NCBI GenBank assembly: GCA_038229695.1
Contig: JBBROE010000002.1
Location: 22,996-86,995 of the forward strand
DNA: 64,000 nucleotides
Direction: 5' to 3'
Source: JACMLD01 sp038229695
GTDB taxonomy: Bacteria; Bacteroidota; Bacteroidia; Chitinophagales; Chitinophagaceae
Shown: piece by piece, positions 1 through 8,793 of the stretch
Numbering within the stretch: position 1 is the stretch's first letter
Layout: each line of letters opens with the position of its first letter
Notes under the pieces: model-generated
The model's input: the letters and a program-made list of their open reading frames with translations, nothing else
Database searches by the model: none
What the model was told of the DNA's origin: nothing
Translations under genes and position numbers: made by a program

Positions 1-50
1 TACCCTACTGCGGTTGCCTGATTAACAAGCTGCTGAAAATTAACCTGGTA

Positions 51-84
51 TTGTGCCCCGCAGGCCGCTTTCTTTTTACCTTTG
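51..84 (+). promoter_or_regulatory. Bacteroidota-type promoter for the aminotransferase
   Basis: A -33 element TTG (51-53) lies 23 bases upstream of TACCTTTG (77-84), an exact match to the Bacteroidota -7 consensus TAnnTTTG. The gene start is 35 bases further on. The spacer is at the long end of the usual range. This is inferred from the motif alone. Confidence 0.55.
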
Positions 85-119
85 CGCCCTAACCTGTATT
101 GATAATTTAAAGTACTGCC

Positions 120-1337
120 ATGCCTGGTTTTGAAATGTTCGGTAAGGAAGAAAGACAAAGCGTAACCGATGTATTGGAAACCGGGATCCTCATGCGATAT
201 GGTTTCGATGGCCCGCGCAAAGGGATCTGGAAAGCGAAAGAGCTGGAGACCGCTGTTTGTGAAACCTTCGGTTGCCGGTATGCCCAGCTGGTAAGCAGTG
301 GTACCGCGGCACTCAGTACAGCCATGGCAGCACTGGGTATCGGGTATGGCGATGAAGTGATTGTACCCGCTTTTACCTTCGTGGCCAGCTTTGAGGCGAT
401 CATCAGCGCAGGAGCTATCCCGGTATTTGCGGACGTGGATGATACCCTTACGCTCGACCCGCAGTCGGTCCGCCGGGTGATTACCCCGAAAACGAAATGC
501 ATCATGCCTGTGCACATGTGCGGCAGTATGGCTGATATGGATGCACTGGTGGCAATCTGCCGTGAACATAACCTCCTGCTGATAGAGGATGCCTGCCAGA
601 GTATCGGGGGTACCTACAAGGGAAAGAAGCTGGGCACCATCGGCGATGCCGGCACCTTCTCCTTTGATTTCGTGAAGACGATTACCTGTGCAGAAGGCGG
701 CGTGGTGATGACAGATCGCGAAGATGTATTTGTAAAAAGTGACGGCTTTACTGACCATGGGCATGATCACAATGGCGCCGATCGCGGAGCCGACCTTCAT
801 CCTTTCGTGGGGTATAATTTCCGAATTTCAGAATTGCATGCTGCAGTCGGCCTCGCTCAAATAAAAAAGCTGGATAATTTTCTTTCGGTACAAAAGAGGA
901 ATCATACGGCATTGAAGGCTATTTTGGAGCAGGTGCCGGAAATCAGTTTCCGCCGGGTACCGGACCCGGCCGGTGACAGCCACACTTTCGTGAGCTGGTT
1001 CCTTCCCACCACGGAGATGACCCGGGCGGTGGTGGAATCTTTGCGGGCGCAGGGTATTCTCGCAGGAAGTTTTTATTGGTTCGATAACAACTGGCATTAT
1101 ATCCGCAAATGGGATCACCTTAAACAGGGGAATACGCTGGGCCACCTCAGCCCGGAGCACCGCGAAGCAGTAATCAGGGAAGCCGGGAAGGCATTCAATG
1201 ACAGCGACGCCGTCATGGGCCGTTGTATTTCCACAGCGATAAGCCTTTCCTGGACGCCGGAACAAATCAAAGAAAAAGGGGATAAGATGGTGCACACCAT
1301 CAAGCAGGTATTATCTACTCAGGAAGTTTTACGTTAG
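120..1337 (+). CDS. DegT/DnrJ/EryC1/StrS family PLP-dependent aminotransferase
   Basis: The 405-residue protein is a fold-type I, PLP-dependent sugar aminotransferase, the family that puts amino groups on nucleotide sugars or keto-sugars for surface polysaccharides. Seen: the SSGTAALS phosphate-binding loop (about residue 59), the EDACQS stretch around 158-163 with the PLP-contacting Asp, and the internal-aldimine lysine Lys186 in FDFVKTITCAEGG. Length is typical. The start is the ATG 35 bases after a good promoter. The N-terminus (MPGFEMFGKEE) and the FDGPRKGIW stretch recall the branch that makes 8-amino-octulosonate (KdnA-like); that assignment is from memory and uncertain. Its neighbours do not help, because upstream lies off the window and downstream is an unrelated convergent gene. 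Cytoplasmic. Confidence 0.9.
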   Translation: MPGFEMFGKEERQSVTDVLETGILMRYGFDGPRKGIWKAKELETAVCETFGCRYAQLVSSGTAALSTAMAALGIGYGDEVIVPAFTFVASFEAIISAGAIPVFADVDDTLTLDPQSVRRVITPKTKCIMPVHMCGSMADMDALVAICREHNLLLIEDACQSIGGTYKGKKLGTIGDAGTFSFDFVKTITCAEGGVVMTDREDVFVKSDGFTDHGHDHNGADRGADLHPFVGYNFRISELHAAVGLAQIKKLDNFLSVQKRNHTALKAILEQVPEISFRRVPDPAGDSHTFVSWFLPTTEMTRAVVESLRAQGILAGSFYWFDNNWHYIRKWDHLKQGNTLGHLSPEHREAVIREAGKAFNDSDAVMGRCISTAISLSWTPEQIKEKGDKMVHTIKQVLSTQEVLR

Positions 1338-1400
1338 CGCCGAATCTATGAGATTAGCCGACGTTGCCTGCAGGACATACCCCGTCGTCGGGCGTGTCAA

Positions 1401-1757
1401 TTATTTTCCTTCACGTTTGTTTACATAGTCAAGCGTTCCGAGCCTGAAACGCAGCGGGACGGTAGTTACTTTTTCAAACTGCAACTCCTTTCTGCAGAAA
1501 AATCCAAAGTTGCGCGTGTAGAAGTCAGGTGAAATACCAGGCGAAACCCCGTAGCTGCTGTCCTGCTTAAACCGGGTAGCTTCCAGCACGGCGATGCCTG
1601 CCGGGGAACGATTGATGGCATACATAAAATTTGTGATGGCCGTAAAATTTACCGGGGCCGGTATAACGGTGACGGGTAACAACTGACCGTTCGCCACGCT
1701 GGAAATTGTAATAAACATCAAGGCCGGAATAATTTTATATTTCAGTAATGCGATCAT
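1401..1757 (-). CDS. Small secreted hypothetical protein
   Basis: This 118-residue protein has a hydrophobic N-terminal segment (about residues 9-24, ending at an ANG-Q site) that reads as a signal peptide, so it is probably periplasmic. The C-terminal half ends in PLRFRLGTLDYVNKREGK, a pattern I associate with small exported proteins of Bacteroidota. I cannot assign a function. It is divergent from rpoN, and its start codon lies about 100 bases from the rpoN start, so the two must share a compact promoter region. Confidence 0.7.
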   Translation of the reverse strand: MIALLKYKIIPALMFITISSVANGQLLPVTVIPAPVNFTAITNFMYAINRSPAGIAVLEATRFKQDSSYGVSPGISPDFYTRNFGFFCRKELQFEKVTTVPLRFRLGTLDYVNKREGK

Positions 1758-1789
1758 GTCTGAATTTGTCCGTAAATTACGGCCTGATT

Positions 1790-1821
1790 TTTGTGGAACT
1801 CCGCATTTTTTTTTACATTTA
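1790..1821 (+). promoter_or_regulatory. Probable rpoN promoter
   Basis: TTTG (1790-1793) and TACATTTA (1814-1821, seven of eight bases of TAnnTTTG) are separated by 20 bases, the common Bacteroidota spacing. The site lies 33 bases before the chosen rpoN start. If real, it excludes the longer upstream reading frame that opens at 1756. Confidence 0.5.
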
Positions 1822-1854
1822 TCAGCAGGAGTTGGTATAAACCTTAAGCAAGAT

Positions 1855-3345
1855 ATGTCACTCGGACAAAGTTTACAACAAAGATTGCTGCAGAAGTTAT
1901 CGCCTCAGCAGATTCAGCTGATGAAACTGCTGCAGGTGCCGACGGCTAACCTCGAAGAACGGATTAAGGAGGAAATGGAAGAGAATCCCGCGCTGGAAGC
2001 GGGTGAGGAAGGTCATGATGAAAGCATGACCGAAGAGGCGAAAGATGAATTTGACAGCAGCAGCGAGGAAGAATTTGAAGCGGACGGCAGTGAAGAGCAA
2101 TACGATAATATTGATGTAAGTGATTATGTTTCGGATAGCGACGATGAGGTAGGCGATTATAAATTACGAGATGACAATTACGGCGATCCGGACGAACAGA
2201 AAACGGTGCCGGTTAAAGTGGAAGTGTCTTTCCACGAAATGCTGGCAGACCAGCTGGGCATGCTGAACCTCGACGATCGGTCGCAGAAAGTGGCAGAGCA
2301 GGTTATCGGCAGCATTGATGATGATGGTTATCTCCGGCGCGAAACGGCGTCTATCCGGGATGATCTGGCGTTCAGGCAGAACATCGATGCGACGGAAGAC
2401 GAGATTGAAAAGCTGATTGAGAAGATACAGCATTTTGACCCCTCCGGAATTTGTGCGCGTAACCTGCAGGAATGCCTGCTGCTTCAGCTATACCGCAAAC
2501 TTGGGGAAGGCCGGCCGGTGGAGCTCGCGATCCTGGTGCTGGAGGATTATTTCGAAGAGTTTACCAAGAAGCATTATGAAAAAATACAGCGCGGCCTCAG
2601 TATTGACGACGATGGGCTGAAGGACGTGATTGCCCAGATCATCAAGCTCAATCCCAAACCCGGTGGCAATGTCGGCCACATGAATAAGGGGGAAAGCTAT
2701 ATCATCCCCGACTTTTTCATTTTCAATAACGCGGGTAAACTGGAACTGACCCTCAACTCCCGTAACGCACCGGACCTGCGTATCAGCGAAGGCTACCGGG
2801 ACATGCTGAAAGATTATGATCGCGGCAGCAAGAAAGACAAGCGTCAGAAAGAAGCGGTTCTCTTCATCAAACAGAAGATTGACGCTGCCAAATGGTTTAT
2901 CGATGCCATCAAGCAAAGGCAGCATACACTCACCAGCGTGATGGGCACTATCATGGAATACCAGCACGAATTTTTTATGACGGGTGATGAAACGACGATG
3001 CGCCCGATGATCCTCAAAGACATTGCAGAACGCACCAACCTCGATATTTCCACGGTTAGCCGTGTAGCCAACAGTAAATTTGTTCAAACCGAGTTCGGGA
3101 CCTACCGGCTGAAGTTTTTCTTCAGTGAATCTTTAAGTACTGAGAGCGGAGAAGAAGTGTCGACCAGGGAGGTGAAGAAGATCCTGAGTGATATGGTCCT
3201 GGATGAAAGCAAGAAAAAGCCGCTCAGCGATGAAAGGCTTACGGAACTGCTGCAGGAAAAGGGGTACAACATTGCCAGGCGCACCGTAGCCAAGTACCGG
3301 GAGCAACTGAATATCCCGGTGGCCAGGCTGAGGAAGGAGCTTTAA
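1855..3345 (+). CDS. rpoN: RNA polymerase sigma-54 factor RpoN
   Basis: Alternative sigma factor that directs RNA polymerase to -24/-12 promoters and needs AAA+ activators. With the start at 1855 the protein has 496 residues and begins MSLGQSLQQRLLQKLSPQQI, the glutamine-rich region I of the family. A very acidic linker follows (about residues 45-115), then the core-binding domain, the HTH (DIAERTNLDISTVSRVANSK) and the RpoN box ARRTVAKYREQL (474-485). The frame stays open upstream to 1756, but that extension is not sigma-54-like and would cover the predicted promoter. A membrane protein gene follows after 15 bases, probably in one transcript. No enhancer-binding activator is in the window. 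Confidence 0.96.
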   Translation: MSLGQSLQQRLLQKLSPQQIQLMKLLQVPTANLEERIKEEMEENPALEAGEEGHDESMTEEAKDEFDSSSEEEFEADGSEEQYDNIDVSDYVSDSDDEVGDYKLRDDNYGDPDEQKTVPVKVEVSFHEMLADQLGMLNLDDRSQKVAEQVIGSIDDDGYLRRETASIRDDLAFRQNIDATEDEIEKLIEKIQHFDPSGICARNLQECLLLQLYRKLGEGRPVELAILVLEDYFEEFTKKHYEKIQRGLSIDDDGLKDVIAQIIKLNPKPGGNVGHMNKGESYIIPDFFIFNNAGKLELTLNSRNAPDLRISEGYRDMLKDYDRGSKKDKRQKEAVLFIKQKIDAAKWFIDAIKQRQHTLTSVMGTIMEYQHEFFMTGDETTMRPMILKDIAERTNLDISTVSRVANSKFVQTEFGTYRLKFFFSESLSTESGEEVSTREVKKILSDMVLDESKKKPLSDERLTELLQEKGYNIARRTVAKYREQLNIPVARLRKEL

Positions 3346-3360
3346 ATTAAGTACAGGCAG

Positions 3361-4035
3361 ATGGAAAAAGAATGGTCATCTCGTTATACCGTGCCGGTTG
3401 AGCAGGTCACCTGGCCGCTGCCGGTAAGGGCTTTCGGTCAGGCTGTGTCGGTCATCTTTCATCCCCTGTTCATGCCATCTTATCTCACAGCCTACCTGTT
3501 ATATATCGACCCCTACGCTTTTGCGGAAATGGGCCCACAGCTGAAGTTTTATAAAATCGCCGCTGTATTTTTCAGCACCGCTTTCCTGCCATTCTTCAGT
3601 GTAGTGCTGATGAAGTTACTGGGTTTTATAAAAAGTATTTTCCTGAACAGCAGCAGGGACCGGATCATACCTTACATGGCCTCAATGATATTTTATTTTA
3701 ATATCTGGTACGTGGCCCGGAACCTGCACGACAGCCGGTTTCTTGTCGCGATGCTGCTTGCGGTATTTTTATCCAGTATCGCGGGATTAATGGCCAATAT
3801 CTATTATAAAATCAGCATGCATGGCATCGCGGTAGGGGCTACCCTGGTGCTTTTTCTCTGGATTTCTTTCAGCGGTCCGGCATTCAACGGGTTCTGGCTT
3901 TCGATGGCCGTCCTCGTCACCGGGCTGGTGTGTACGGCCCGCCTGATCGTTTCAGACCACCGGCCATTTGATATTTACAGCGGGCTGGTTGCCGGGGCAG
4001 TCTGCCAATTGGTTGCTATCGCCTTTGCCGGTTAG
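3361..4035 (+). CDS. PAP2-superfamily-like integral membrane protein
   Basis: The 224-residue protein is polytopic, with about six hydrophobic segments. Near the C-terminus the arrangement R-x5-H-x3-D (ARLIVSDHRPFD) fits the third motif of type 2 phosphatidic acid phosphatases, which carries the nucleophile-activating His. The first motif (K-x6-RP) is not clearly present; only SSRDRIIPY lies in a comparable place. It may therefore be a divergent lipid phosphatase or a non-catalytic relative. It lies 15 bases behind rpoN and ends in a convergent region with the next gene. Confidence 0.75.
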   Translation: MEKEWSSRYTVPVEQVTWPLPVRAFGQAVSVIFHPLFMPSYLTAYLLYIDPYAFAEMGPQLKFYKIAAVFFSTAFLPFFSVVLMKLLGFIKSIFLNSSRDRIIPYMASMIFYFNIWYVARNLHDSRFLVAMLLAVFLSSIAGLMANIYYKISMHGIAVGATLVLFLWISFSGPAFNGFWLSMAVLVTGLVCTARLIVSDHRPFDIYSGLVAGAVCQLVAIAFAG

Positions 4036-4079
4036 GGTCTTTCCCAAAAAATTTATTTCGTTTCCGTGCCCGCCTGTAC

Positions 4080-4114
4080 AAAAAACAAAGCCCAATCATA
4101 GGGTACGATTGAGC
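4080..4114 (-). terminator. Intrinsic terminator of the L,D-transpeptidase-like gene
   Basis: Read on the minus strand, a nine-base stem with one mismatch (AGCTCAATC / GATTGGGCT) is followed by a T-rich tail (TTGTTTTTTG). It lies between two convergent genes and faces the minus-strand one. Confidence 0.6.
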
Positions 4115-4152
4115 TGTTGTTATTCCTGAAACCATCTGTATATACGTCCACG

Positions 4153-4896
4153 CTAACTGTTGAGTATCCGGGAATGGGTAAGGTAACTTTTGGTAGGATG
4201 ATAAATGAAAAGACAGGTGCCGTCCTTTATAAGGTTTATCACATGCTGCACCTGGTTGGCGGGCACTGCCGGGCAACCATAACTTCTGCCGTTGAATGGG
4301 TTGTTTTTGATAAATCCTGCGCCCACGTAATCCGATCCGTGAATGACAATATTTCTTTCCTCGGCTTTGTTATTGAATCCTTTTTCAAGCCCTTCAATTT
4401 TAAGCGCAAGACCATGGCCCCCGTAATAAGTACTTTCCGTTTTATAGAATCCCAGGCTGCTTTTATGGCTGTCCGGGCTGTTTGAAAATGAGCTGGCATA
4501 TTCCGATCCAGACATCCGGCCATGAGCAACATAGGTATTGATCAGCACTTTCTGTTTGTTCAGGTCGATTACAAAAAAACGTTTCCGGCGGGAGGACTGG
4601 CTGAAATCACAAATGGTAAGAACCGACGCTTTGGCGAACATGCGTTTTTGCTCCAGGAATAGGTAACCCCGGTAAGCATATTCAAAGGCCGCCTTTGTAA
4701 GGCCCATACTTCTCAGCTTTAATACAACGTAGAGCGATACAGCCCTGGTGGCAACCGTACTGTGTTCTTCAGCTCTGGTAAAGGATAAATTCCGGATTCC
4801 CGAATCTGCAGAACGACCCGCGCTATTTTTTACAGGAGCGGTAAGGAGAAGGGCAGAAAACGCCAGCGCACACAGTTTCCCGGATGGTTTGTTCAT
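4153..4896 (-). CDS. Murein L,D-transpeptidase catalytic-domain family protein (YkuD_2 type)
   Basis: 247 residues with an N-terminal signal peptide (hydrophobic stretch about 8-21), so it acts in the periplasm. The C-terminal half carries the L,D-transpeptidase-like core: NIVIHGSDYVG with His186 and SYGCPAVP with the presumed nucleophile Cys208. Family knowledge: these proteins are thought to act on peptidoglycan cross-links or lipoprotein anchoring, but the YkuD_2 branch is poorly studied. The gene stands alone, with a terminator on its 3' side and a 195-base gap on its 5' side. A second enzyme of the classical YkuD type is at 24.1 kb. Confidence 0.9.
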   Translation of the reverse strand: MNKPSGKLCALAFSALLLTAPVKNSAGRSADSGIRNLSFTRAEEHSTVATRAVSLYVVLKLRSMGLTKAAFEYAYRGYLFLEQKRMFAKASVLTICDFSQSSRRKRFFVIDLNKQKVLINTYVAHGRMSGSEYASSFSNSPDSHKSSLGFYKTESTYYGGHGLALKIEGLEKGFNNKAEERNIVIHGSDYVGAGFIKNNPFNGRSYGCPAVPANQVQHVINLIKDGTCLFIYHPTKSYLTHSRILNS

Positions 4897-5091
4897 GGAT
4901 GAAAATGGATTTTTATGATTGTCCGACCTGGTTAGAACGGAAACGTTGGTAAAATATTACCGTGTTCAACAATATTCAGCAGAAAAAAAAATTTTCTTGC
5001 TGACGCGCAAAATTAACCCGGTAACCGGTCGTACAACCCCAGTTAAATGTTAAAAATAGCACGTACAAATACCAGCGTGCTTGAAGAAGTA

Positions 5092-6111
5092 CTACAACTT
5101 TTCGCTGGAAAATTCAAGGCTGTAAATCTTCACCAGCAGTAGAAATAAGGAGATCAGCAGCGGTCCGAAAATCAGCCCGATAAATCCAAACAGGTTAATG
5201 CCGATGATAACGCCGAAAGCGGTGACCAGCGGGTGGATGTTTCCTATTTTTTTCTGGATCGCAAAACGAAAAACCCCATCAATCGTACTGATGATGCCAA
5301 ACCCGTACGCCAGCACGATGACCGCCTTCAGGTTTTCATGCTGCGCAAAAAGAATAATCCCGATGGAAGCGTAAGCTACAGTGGCGCCGACAACGGGAAG
5401 CATTGAAGTGATACAGGTAGCGGCAAACCAAAACAGTGGCTGCGGAACGCCGATAACAAGGTAGCCGGCCAGGCCGATGATACCCTGGAAGATGGCAATG
5501 AGCGGTATCCCAATCGCATTGGACAACACCATGTTCTTTACCTCTTTAGCGACCAGCCGCATATTGGTATCGTTCATCGGCATGATGCGGGCAAGCGTTT
5601 TTTCCATGTCGCTACCCTGGACGAGCATAAAGTATAAAATGAGGTACATGAAAATAACGGTGGTTAGGGTGTTGAAGGTAGCGCCCAGCAGGAAAGGAAG
5701 CTTTCCGGCCGCGAATGCGCCCAGCGAGTCAATACTATCCCCTGTGGTAAAGCTAAATCCTGTTTTCGCTTCCAGGGATTTGATGGTAGACCGCAGCGCC
5801 GCAATGATCTCTCCGGCATGTTCAATGGCAAAATTGACCTTCGAAGAAAGCATGTTTACCATAAGCCCTATCGGAACCAGGATAATTAAAAAGGAAGCCG
5901 TCATCAGCAGCGCGGCTGCCCAGGGTGCTTTCCATTTACGTTCATAGATCAGCCGGAACATCGATTTCCTCATGATTACGTAAAGCGTCAACGCACCGAG
6001 AAAGGCAGGCAGGAAAACCCGGAGCTCACTGAAAAGGATATACCCCAGCAGAACAAGCGCCGCTATAAACGTAAGCTGCCTGATCCGGTCATTGTTGATA
6101 TACCCATTCAT
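5092..6111 (-). CDS. AI-2E family transporter (PerM/YdiK-like)
   Basis: 339 residues with about eight membrane spans, in the typical layout: two hairpins at the N-terminus, a long extracytoplasmic segment (about 80-145), then a C-terminal bundle with the conserved GVIIGINLFGFIGLIFGPLL stretch. Members have been linked to autoinducer-2 export, Na+(Li+)/H+ exchange or general permease roles; the substrate cannot be read from sequence. The ATG at 6111 starts directly before the first span. It is divergent from the small gene starting at 6305. Confidence 0.92.
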   Translation of the reverse strand: MNGYINNDRIRQLTFIAALVLLGYILFSELRVFLPAFLGALTLYVIMRKSMFRLIYERKWKAPWAAALLMTASFLIILVPIGLMVNMLSSKVNFAIEHAGEIIAALRSTIKSLEAKTGFSFTTGDSIDSLGAFAAGKLPFLLGATFNTLTTVIFMYLILYFMLVQGSDMEKTLARIMPMNDTNMRLVAKEVKNMVLSNAIGIPLIAIFQGIIGLAGYLVIGVPQPLFWFAATCITSMLPVVGATVAYASIGIILFAQHENLKAVIVLAYGFGIISTIDGVFRFAIQKKIGNIHPLVTAFGVIIGINLFGFIGLIFGPLLISLFLLLVKIYSLEFSSEKL

Positions 6112-6304
6112 GGCCGTAAGTTACCTAAAAGAGGCGGCTGGAAAGGGGATAACCGATAACCCGCGAATTACCAGCCCGGGCCGGTACTGGAACTCATCCC
6201 GTGAGGAAACTTCCTGGAGGGCTGGAAAAAGATATTACCTGAGGGAATTCCGGCTGCGGGGTATGGTTATTGATTCATTACAGGTATCACTAAAATATAA
6301 AGTT

Positions 6305-6679
6305 ATGAAGGACGAAAAAAGTTTTGGGATATGGATGGATACGCATGAAGCCACGATTGTTGCGCAAACTGAAACGGGCGAAGCAGCCAAACCCGTAATT
6401 GTTGCCCATGTGCATGGGGAAGAAGTTGCCCCAAACAGCAACGAGAAAAATGAACAAAACCAGGAAAAGATGCTCCGGGCGAAGTTTTTTAAAGAAATCG
6501 CTGCCCATCTTACCAATGCTACGAAGGTGCATATCACCGGAACAGGGGTGGCACAGGAACAGTTCATGCATTACCTGGCCGACACCGCCGCTTTTAAAAA
6601 CACAGCTACTGAAGAGTCAACGTCCAATAAAATGAGTGACGAAAGTCTCCTGGATTATTTTTCGGGTAAACTTAACTAG
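6305..6679 (+). CDS. Conserved hypothetical cytosolic protein
   Basis: 124 residues from the ATG at 6305; the frame is open further upstream to 6092, but that part overlaps the divergent gene start and is not protein-like. The start (FGIWMDTHEATIVAQ) recalls a group of small proteins beginning VWIDHREA, some annotated as translation-related or eRF1-like; this comparison is weak. The middle is charged, and the end has an HITGTGVAQEQFMHYL stretch like the last strand and helix of a Rossmann-like fold. No signal peptide or membrane span. A strong terminator follows. Confidence 0.8.
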   Translation: MKDEKSFGIWMDTHEATIVAQTETGEAAKPVIVAHVHGEEVAPNSNEKNEQNQEKMLRAKFFKEIAAHLTNATKVHITGTGVAQEQFMHYLADTAAFKNTATEESTSNKMSDESLLDYFSGKLN

Positions 6680-6685
6680 GCTGGA

Positions 6686-6727
6686 AAGCTCCTGGCCCTG
6701 GCGCCGGGAGCTTGTTCTATTTTTTCA
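6686..6727 (+). terminator. Intrinsic terminator after the small hypothetical gene
   Basis: An 11-base stem (AAGCTCCTGGC / GCCGGGAGCTT, one G-T pair) with a six-base loop is followed by a T-rich tail that ends in six Ts. It overlaps the stop codon of the convergent methyltransferase gene. Confidence 0.7.
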
Positions 6728-7457
6728 CACTGTAGAGCAGGAAATGCTGCTGCGGCAGGAATTCGCCGTCATAGGTCAACGTAAATCCATTTGCCGCCAT
6801 TTCTTTCCCTGCCTGGGCAATGCTCATTTTATGCAGTGGTTTGATGGGTACATTCGGATCTTCTGCCCGGTATTCCAGCAATAAAATTTTTCCGCCGGGC
6901 TTGAGAGATTTCTTTATCGCCTGCAGCATTTCATGGGGGTAGCCCAGTTCATGGTATACATCGGTCATCAGCGCCAGGTCGATGCTGCCGGCCGGCAGGT
7001 TAGGGGATACTTCGCTGCCTTTCACTACGATCACCACCGAATCCCGGTCCGTTTTCTTTTTGTTCCGCAGGTATTGCAGAAATTCTTCCTGGATATCCAC
7101 GGCATATACCTTTCCCTGGTAGAATTTATGCGCAAGGCGAAAACTGTAGTAGCCCGTACCCGCACCGATGTCAGCAACTGAAGCGGTTACAGGCAAATCA
7201 ATTTTTTCAATGGCCAGCCGGGTGTTTTCTTCCTGCTGGCGGCTGTCGCGTTCCAGCCATTCTCCTCCCGCCGCACCCATTACGTGCGCAATTTCCCTTC
7301 CCAGGTAAAACTTTCCAATGCCATAGGCAGACGCCCTGCCTGCCTGGTAAATGGAATCTGGCAGAAGCGATTTTACCGTGTTGCCCTGGCCCTGGCAACT
7401 GGCTACCAGCGGCAGGAGGGAAATTAGGAGGAGGAAGGTGACGAAAGACTTGTCCAT
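6717..7457 (-). CDS. Class I SAM-dependent methyltransferase, predicted lipoprotein
   Basis: 246 residues from the ATG at 7457. The N-terminus is a hydrophobic segment ending in LVASC, a good lipobox, so the enzyme is predicted to be lipid-anchored, which is unusual for a SAM enzyme. The methyltransferase core is clear: motif I VADIGAGTGYYSFRLA, an acidic residue after the second strand (YAVDIQ), LALMTDVYHEL at motif IV, and PGGKILLLEYRAEDP at the post-motif. Family knowledge does not give the substrate. The nearest genes on both sides are in other units. Without the lipobox it would be an ordinary cytosolic UbiE-like methyltransferase. Confidence 0.88.
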   Translation of the reverse strand: MDKSFVTFLLLISLLPLVASCQGQGNTVKSLLPDSIYQAGRASAYGIGKFYLGREIAHVMGAAGGEWLERDSRQQEENTRLAIEKIDLPVTASVADIGAGTGYYSFRLAHKFYQGKVYAVDIQEEFLQYLRNKKKTDRDSVVIVVKGSEVSPNLPAGSIDLALMTDVYHELGYPHEMLQAIKKSLKPGGKILLLEYRAEDPNVPIKPLHKMSIAQAGKEMAANGFTLTYDGEFLPQQHFLLYSVKK

Positions 7458-7530
7458 AACAACATATTGAAGGGTTAACACCAGGTCTTATTTTTTGTTG
7501 GATGGCCTGAGGGCTCACGAGCAAGCTTGT

Positions 7531-8397
7531 TTATGTATCGAGGATGTTAAGCACCTGCCGGGAGTATTGTCCACCGAACAAAACAGCATGTACCAGCAGG
7601 GGATAGAGTTGGGTAAGGCGGACACGATCCCGCCAGCCTGCTGCCAGCGGATAAGCGGCCTGGTAACCCTGGTAGAAGGCGTCCGGAAAGCCCCCGAACA
7701 GCAGGGTCAGCCCGATATCCATTTCGCGGTGCCCGAAGTAGACCGCCGGATCCACCAGTGCCACCCGGTTGGCCGAGGTAACCAAATAATTCCCGCTCCA
7801 GAGATCGCCGTGCAGCAGCGCGGGCGGTTCTTCCGGAAAGTTTTCTGCCTGCCGCGCACAAAAAGTTTCTGCCCGGGTCACTTGCTGCGCCGTGAAGACC
7901 TGACTGTCCCGGAGCAACCGCACCAGCGGCAGTATGCGGCATGCGGTATAAAATGCGGGCCAGTGATTTTTTTTATCGTTGTGTTGTACCAGGCTGCCGA
8001 TATAATTATCGTATTCCAGTCCAAAAGTTTCATGGCTGCAGCGATGCAGCTGAGCGAGTGCCCTTCCGAACGCTTCCATGCAGTGTTCGCCTGCGGGGCC
8101 ACGGTCGAGCCATTCCATCAGCAGCCATTGTTTGTGCTGCCAGTTGCCGGACTGGATCACGTCCGGAATTTTCAACGCGTTACAGTGTTTGTGCAGCAGT
8201 GCCAGTCCTGCCGCCTCTTTTTCAAACATGGCGGGAAAACGATGCGCGTCGTTCAGCTTTAAAAAATACCTGCTGCTGCCCGATTCCAGCGCATAGGCCT
8301 GGTTAATATCTCCCCCGGTTACCACCTCAGCACGGCCGAACGGCAGGCCCGAGGCTGTCGCAATATGATCCAGCAGATCCGGTTTCAGCGCAGCCAT
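7531..8397 (-). CDS. Fructosamine kinase family protein
   Basis: 288 residues. Phosphorylates ketosamines (fructosamine, ribulosamine or erythrulosamine adducts on proteins or amines), making them unstable so that the free amine is recovered. Seen: a kinase-like fold with Lys47 (YFLKLND), the catalytic loop HGDLWSGN (196-203) and the metal-binding DPAVYFGHREMD (from 216), all as in the family. The start ATG lies inside the end of the upstream DUF2905 gene (13-base overlap), so the two are translationally coupled. Cytosolic. Confidence 0.94.
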   Translation of the reverse strand: MAALKPDLLDHIATASGLPFGRAEVVTGGDINQAYALESGSSRYFLKLNDAHRFPAMFEKEAAGLALLHKHCNALKIPDVIQSGNWQHKQWLLMEWLDRGPAGEHCMEAFGRALAQLHRCSHETFGLEYDNYIGSLVQHNDKKNHWPAFYTACRILPLVRLLRDSQVFTAQQVTRAETFCARQAENFPEEPPALLHGDLWSGNYLVTSANRVALVDPAVYFGHREMDIGLTLLFGGFPDAFYQGYQAAYPLAAGWRDRVRLTQLYPLLVHAVLFGGQYSRQVLNILDT

Positions 8398-8600
8398 TGT
8401 TTAAAAAGATTGACGAGCACGGTGAGGACGATACTAAGCAGCAGCATCGTTACCCAGGGAAAATAGATCCGGGTATTGCCTTTTTCGATGTGGATATCGC
8501 CGGGAAGTCTGCCGAGCCAGTGCAGGATGCCGGGAAAAAGATACAACAGCAAGCCTATGGTCGTAACCAGTGCTCCAGCAACAATGATCCATTTGGCCAT
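8385..8600 (-). CDS. DUF2905 family small membrane protein
   Basis: 71 residues from the ATG at 8600: two transmembrane helices flanking a short loop with GRLPGDIHIEKGNTRIYFP, the hallmark of DUF2905. Function unknown. A longer frame to 8681 adds 27 residues unlike the family and was not used. Its 3' end overlaps the fructosamine kinase start by 13 bases, so the two form an operon. Confidence 0.88.
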   Translation of the reverse strand: MAKWIIVAGALVTTIGLLLYLFPGILHWLGRLPGDIHIEKGNTRIYFPWVTMLLLSIVLTVLVNLFKQWLR

Positions 8601-8793
8601 CCCGGTATGCATGCTGCAAAGATAAACCAGGAAACAATGGCTAAAGACGGGGGCCGCACTGCCTGTCGCCCGCGGCTGCACGGTGGGCTGCTATCCCGAT
8701 GACAACGCGCGTCTCCAGGCCGGACGGGAAAACTGAAGTCCGCACACACATGCCTGTCGCGGCCAACGTGAGAAAAGACCTTGTGCATCAGGT

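Noticed and set aside
1756..1854. N-terminal extension of rpoN
   Set aside because: Not sigma-54-like and it covers the predicted promoter; the ATG at 1855 gives the family start.
8601..8793. Open frames between the DUF2905 and YiaK-type genes
   Set aside because: Cys- and Arg-rich translations without motifs, typical of non-coding G+C-rich sequence.
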